In this document: positions 14,604 through 17,840 of the stretch, one piece after another | Layout: each line of letters opens with the position of its first letter | Position numbering within the stretch: position 1 is the first letter of the stretch | NCBI GenBank assembly: GCA_009839635.1 | Contig: VXPJ01000051.1 | Coordinates: forward strand, 1-17,840 | Source of the DNA: Pseudomonadota bacterium | GTDB taxonomy: Bacteria > Pseudomonadota > Gammaproteobacteria > UBA4575 | Length of the DNA stretch: 17,840 bases | Direction: 5' to 3' | Made by a program: the position numbers and the translations under genes | The notes under the pieces: model-generated | Database searches by the model: none | The model's input: the letters and a program-made list of their open reading frames with translations, nothing else | Told to the model about the DNA's origin: nothing

Positions 14604-15950
14604 TCAGTATTTCAATTTGTTCTTATGCGTCCAGTCCGGATCATCCTTGCTAACGTCACCGATCGGCGCTGCAAATGCATCGGCTACCAGTGCAGGTACG
14701 TTGCTGCCTATCAGCGACTGCAGAAAAGCAAGCAAGTCCTCGATCTCTGATTCCGTCAGGTCCAGCGGTCGAATCAGGGGGCTGAGCAATTCATTGGAGA
14801 TTCCGCCCTGGTTGTAAAAGTCCACGACTTCACGCAGCGTATGAAATGAGCCATTGTGCATGTAGGGTGCGGTCAGAGCCACATTTCTCAGAGATGGAGT
14901 GCGAAACTTCCAGCGATCATTCGGATCCTCAGTCACTTCGTACAGGCCCAGATCATTCTCCTTGGCCCTGGAAACCGATTCGATGACGCTGTTATCAAGC
15001 TCAGTAAAGATCCCTGGAGCCAGTTGTACCCGTGTAGTTCCAGAATCGCGACTCATGGACGCCTCGTACCCCAAACCGGTATTGTGCAACCGATCGTCTG
15101 TGAACAGGGCATGCTCACTCTGGACCAGATGGCAGGCACTGCATGTCCCCTTGCCGGTAAAAAGCTCGAAACCACGTTTGGCCTGCTCACTGATCGCATC
15201 CTTTTCCTTGGCGTAGTACCAGCGGTCAAAAGGAGAATTCGCTGCATTCAGTGTCCGCTGATAACTGGCCAGAGCCATACCTATCGTTTCCATAGTCGGC
15301 CCACGGTCATTAAACGCCTCTTCGAACAAACCGTCATATTCATCAATGGCCCTGATTTTGTTGATCACATAGCCAATCGACGGATTGGCCATTTCGTTGC
15401 GTGCCAGAAAAGGAGACCAGACCTGCTGCTCCAGGGTGGATTCGCGCCCGTCATGAAAGATCCTGTCGAGGTAGGCCACATTGTAAACCGTCGGTGTGTT
15501 TCGCTTTCCGGAACGGCCCTCGACGCCAACAGCTGTCTCCATCTCATTATTGGTGAAACCCTGCTCGGGGATATGACACATTGCACAGGAAAACGTGTTG
15601 TTGATCGACAAGCGCCGATCAAAAAACAACTTTCTCCCCAACAGGATTTTTTTTGTGGTAAGCGGATTGTCTGCAGGTACCGGAACCGGCGGGAGCCCTA
15701 ATGGCGGCTGCCTGGCGAACTCGATCAGCTCGGCTTCCTTGCCAATGCGGTTTAGCAAATCCAGAGTATCAGTTGTGTAATCGGCTGACTCATAGCCGTG
15801 CTTGATATCTCCAGGCCCGAATATCGCCCGGTTCTGCAACTCGGACGCATCTTCAGAACCCCGTGATGCAGTAACCGAAATAAGCGAAAGTGCAATACTG
15901 GAAACGACCAGGATGTTGATGACCAGCACGGTCTTGTTCATGCGATTCAT
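14604..15950 (-). CDS. di-haem cytochrome c peroxidase family protein (MauG/CcpA type)
   Basis: Periplasmic di-haem c enzyme. Seen: an N-terminal signal segment (TVLVINILVVSSIALSLISVTA), first haem motif CAMCH at about residues 122-126, second CSACH at about 270-274, and the family motif FRTPSLRNVALTAPYMHNG, whose Met is a candidate axial ligand as in bacterial peroxidases. About 448 residues, somewhat longer than classic CcpA. The chosen ATG at 15950 overlaps the SCO stop (TGATG); a GTG one codon upstream and an ATG 9 bp downstream are alternatives. In mto clusters a MauG gene accompanies mtoX and is proposed to act in its maturation. Removing the H2O2 that MtoX makes is a second possible role. 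Sequence alone does not separate these. Confidence 0.92.
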   Translation of the reverse strand: MNRMNKTVLVINILVVSSIALSLISVTASRGSEDASELQNRAIFGPGDIKHGYESADYTTDTLDLLNRIGKEAELIEFARQPPLGLPPVPVPADNPLTTKKILLGRKLFFDRRLSINNTFSCAMCHIPEQGFTNNEMETAVGVEGRSGKRNTPTVYNVAYLDRIFHDGRESTLEQQVWSPFLARNEMANPSIGYVINKIRAIDEYDGLFEEAFNDRGPTMETIGMALASYQRTLNAANSPFDRWYYAKEKDAISEQAKRGFELFTGKGTCSACHLVQSEHALFTDDRLHNTGLGYEASMSRDSGTTRVQLAPGIFTELDNSVIESVSRAKENDLGLYEVTEDPNDRWKFRTPSLRNVALTAPYMHNGSFHTLREVVDFYNQGGISNELLSPLIRPLDLTESEIEDLLAFLQSLIGSNVPALVADAFAAPIGDVSKDDPDWTHKNKLKY

Positions 15951-16699
15951 CACGAACCTGCTTGTGCAGTCAACACCCCGTCTTCAATAAGAAGCGTTTT
16001 TATATCAATTGCAATCAATTGATCATGTAAAAATGAAACGCTGTATTCCTGTCGAATGTTGCGGGATCTGTCGATCAGAAAAGCGCGCAAGATATGCGCC
16101 ATGGTCCCGGTAAAATTCCCATCCTCATCGAATTCCTGAATGACCATCTGACCATATTGCCGGAGAATGGGTGCCAGCACCTCTTCGGAGGAGGTAGTCA
16201 GAAACAGCCACTCCGGGTCCCCCTCACTAAAACTTCCCCCATACAGTTTCATCGCTCCGGGGGTGTCATGACTGGGGTCAAAGCTGACACTGATCAGGCG
16301 AATTTTATCGGCCAGTTCGGGCTGACCCTTGAACCGCTCCTTGAGTTTGTAGAATACGGCCGTTGCCAAAGGGCACCCGTTGATTTCCGAGCAACTGGTA
16401 TAGATGAAGGTAAGAAGAACGATCTTGTCACCCATCAGATCTCTCAACTCCCTCTGTTTTCCGTCCGTACCCAATACGGCACCGCCGCCAGCGGCACTGA
16501 CTATCGGCAAGCTGTAGGCACCCGGTTCAGGGGGATCGTAAGGGAGTTCCGGTTTCCATCCATCGGCAATAACCTGCACATCTGCCATGGCCGCATGCGA
16601 TCCGGGAAGGGGCGCATCCTCATCGGACGAACGCTCACAACCGGACAATACCAACAGCAGTGACAGGCAGAGTGTTAGATATACAGAACCTTTTTCCAT
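15950..16699 (-). CDS. SCO1/SenC-type copper-delivery lipoprotein
   Basis: Thioredoxin-fold copper chaperone. The product from ATG 16699 starts MEKGSVYLTLCLSLLLVLSGCERSS, with a lipobox (LSGC) giving Cys21 as the lipidated residue. The SCO domain has KIVLLTFIYTSC and SVSFDPSHDTPGAM, and the late histidine is in TMAHILRAFLID. The copper cysteines are spaced as C-SEING-C, CX5C rather than the usual CX3C, with PLAT after the second cysteine. A TTG-initiated longer frame beginning at 16726 lies inside the terminator stem and is unlikely. The stop overlaps the MauG-like start. SCO genes accompany mtoX in described clusters, and MtoX is copper-dependent, so copper delivery to MtoX is the natural role. 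Confidence 0.9.
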   Translation of the reverse strand: MEKGSVYLTLCLSLLLVLSGCERSSDEDAPLPGSHAAMADVQVIADGWKPELPYDPPEPGAYSLPIVSAAGGGAVLGTDGKQRELRDLMGDKIVLLTFIYTSCSEINGCPLATAVFYKLKERFKGQPELADKIRLISVSFDPSHDTPGAMKLYGGSFSEGDPEWLFLTTSSEEVLAPILRQYGQMVIQEFDEDGNFTGTMAHILRAFLIDRSRNIRQEYSVSFLHDQLIAIDIKTLLIEDGVLTAQAGS

Positions 16700-16715
16700 C
16701 TGAAAATTGTAGCCC

Positions 16716-16750
16716 AAAAACAGCAAGGCCGCCTTATAGGCGGCCTTGCT
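16716..16750 (-). terminator. strong intrinsic terminator-like stem-loop between mtoX and the SCO gene
   Basis: AGCAAGGCCGCC (16722-16733) and GGCGGCCTTGCT (16739-16750) form a perfect 12-bp GC-rich stem with a 5-nt loop. Minus-strand RNA then continues G-UUUUU (16721-16716), the standard terminator form. A smaller CCAGAT/ATCTGG stem (16751-16765) sits immediately upstream in transcript order. The structure lies 48 bp after the mtoX stop and 17 bp before the SCO start codon, so it probably lowers read-through into the maturation genes. Confidence 0.85.
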
Positions 16751-16797
16751 CCAGATAAAATCTGGCTATTAGTACAGCATTGTAGCTAAGCCGCGTT

Positions 16798-17840
16798 TTA
16801 CTCCATCAATTGAGACAACAGTGTGTCTTTTGAGTTCGGCTTTTGCCCATACAGTGAATAGGCACCAAATCGCATTTGATGCGGTCGGCCCAGATTCTCT
16901 GCATAGAAGTCAATCGCAAACTTTTCTACAAGCTTTTCACCATCCCACTCGAACAGCTTGAAGAACTGCTCGTCCTGGTCACCGGTCTTGTCCCAGTTGC
17001 CCAGCAGGGATGAAGTGAAGTACATACGCTTTCCATCCCAGCTCTGTGAAGTCATGTTCACTTGAGAACCAACGACATGTTCATAGGTCTGCTTGGGATT
17101 GTGCGGATCAGAAACATCGAAGTATCTGGTTTTGCCATCCATGAAGGTTTGCACCCAGAGGCCCTTGTCGTCAGCTGTGATGGAAATGTCTACAGGCAAC
17201 GGAACCTGGGAGGGATCGCCGATATCACCGACTGCCGCAGCGTGCCACTCACCTGCACCATCTTCATAAATCAGCCAGATCTTCGAAGTCAGTGCGGTTG
17301 TGGTGAAGCAGTAGTTGTTTTGAGAACCCCATGCGCAACGAATTTCCAAAGGTGAACCCGGTACTTCAAACACTTTCTTGGGTTGGCGGGTGTGTAGGTC
17401 CCAGACAACCACAGTGTTGCCAAATCGCTTCATGGCCTCAGGATCCGCAAGCATCTTGCCGAAGTCCATCATGTAGTTGGACCAGCCCGTGAACGAGGAG
17501 GTAACCATGACGTTGCGGCGTGGCAATACACGGACGTCATAACCATATCCGTCTGCAATATTCCCAACTTTTACGGCACCACGCATGTCTTCATCCGTCG
17601 GCATCCAGTGCGCCGCTACAAACTCACCCTCATTGGTGAACTCTGCGAGGCCGGTTCGGCCACCATGATCCTTGTTGTTGGACAGTGCGCTAACCATGAT
17701 TCTGCCGGGAAGCGCATACATGGTGTGCGGGCCAACCATACCACCGGTTTTCTCTACAAAATCGGTGATCACCTTATGCAGGGAAGGCTTGCTGGGATTG
17801 GAATGGACATCAAAAATAAAGATCTTGTTGGTGTCCAGGC
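16798..17840 (-). CDS. mtoX: methanethiol oxidase / selenium-binding protein SBP56 family (5' part outside window)
   Basis: Bacterial SBP56 proteins oxidise methanethiol with O2 to formaldehyde, hydrogen sulfide and H2O2, and need copper; known bacterial forms are periplasmic. The visible 346 residues run from LDTNKIFIFDV at the edge to the C-terminal LLSQLME. Seen: HKVITDFVEKTGGMVGPHT, FTGWSNYMMDFGKMLADPEAM, VVVWDLHTRQPKKVFEVPG, ISITADDKGLWVQTFMDG and LGRPHQMRFG. These are beta-propeller signatures of the family, with histidines (GPHT, RPHQ) in positions suited to copper binding. Roughly the first quarter, including any signal peptide and the N-terminal cysteine region, is missing, so export cannot be judged. 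The downstream SCO and MauG genes match described mto clusters and support the methanethiol oxidase call. Confidence 0.9.
   Translation of the reverse strand, partial: LDTNKIFIFDVHSNPSKPSLHKVITDFVEKTGGMVGPHTMYALPGRIMVSALSNNKDHGGRTGLAEFTNEGEFVAAHWMPTDEDMRGAVKVGNIADGYGYDVRVLPRRNVMVTSSFTGWSNYMMDFGKMLADPEAMKRFGNTVVVWDLHTRQPKKVFEVPGSPLEIRCAWGSQNNYCFTTTALTSKIWLIYEDGAGEWHAAAVGDIGDPSQVPLPVDISITADDKGLWVQTFMDGKTRYFDVSDPHNPKQTYEHVVGSQVNMTSQSWDGKRMYFTSSLLGNWDKTGDQDEQFFKLFEWDGEKLVEKFAIDFYAENLGRPHQMRFGAYSLYGQKPNSKDTLLSQLME

Noticed and set aside
14856..15701. A 281-codon open frame on the plus strand
   Set aside because: Antisense to the di-haem cytochrome gene, whose two CxxCH motifs and family signature fix the real frame.
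1..17840. CRISPR arrays, insertion sequences, integrase or toxin-antitoxin genes, tRNAs
   Set aside because: Looked for on both strands; no spaced direct repeats, transposase motifs, cloverleaf-like sequences or related proteins were seen.

Overview
The window looks like a methylotrophic, aerobic Gram-negative bacterium. The evidence is a bacterial-type tetrahydromethanopterin (H4MPT) C1 pathway, a methanethiol oxidase cluster with exported redox proteins, lipoprotein and Sec signal peptides, an outer-membrane barrel candidate and an FdxA/FprA pair. A gammaproteobacterium is my best guess, but no rRNA or other taxonomic marker is present. Almost everything is on the minus strand; only one small gene (13572-13844) is on the plus strand.

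Minus-strand reading order from right to left. (1) 17840-13915: mtoX (SBP56-type methanethiol oxidase, cut by the window edge), a strong stem-loop, then a SCO-type lipoprotein, a di-haem MauG/CcpA-like peroxidase and a TlpA-like thioredoxin. (2) 13844-12115: a lone DUF4242-like gene on the plus strand and a divergent putative outer-membrane barrel gene, sharing a 248-bp region that holds a perfect 9+9 dyad and an extended -10 promoter. (3) 11846-6663: fwdD-fhcB-fhcA-fhcD-fhcC, the formyltransferase/formylmethanofuran complex. (4) 6585-4803: fdxA (7Fe ferredoxin) and fprA (ferredoxin-NADP reductase). (5) 4655-1: a small dimeric-barrel-like protein, cysS, a small conserved-looking protein, mptG (first committed step of methanopterin synthesis), mtdB, and a partial ATP-grasp gene.

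How it fits together (inference). MtoX converts methanethiol to formaldehyde, sulfide and peroxide. Formaldehyde enters the H4MPT pathway, where MtdB oxidises methylene-H4MPT, and the Fhc complex passes the formyl group to methanofuran/methylofuran and releases it. The B subunit here keeps the [4Fe-4S] cysteine set and the Mo/W-ligand cysteine of archaeal FwdB. A separate FwdD-like pterin-binding subunit is encoded first in the operon, and ferredoxin plus FprA genes follow. I therefore propose that this complex oxidises formate on to CO2 and passes electrons to NADP through FdxA and FprA, unlike the purely hydrolytic Fhc of Methylobacterium extorquens. This is the most interesting point in the window.

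No tRNA, rRNA, CRISPR array, insertion sequence or other mobile element was seen. No gene-free stretch exceeds 300 bp.
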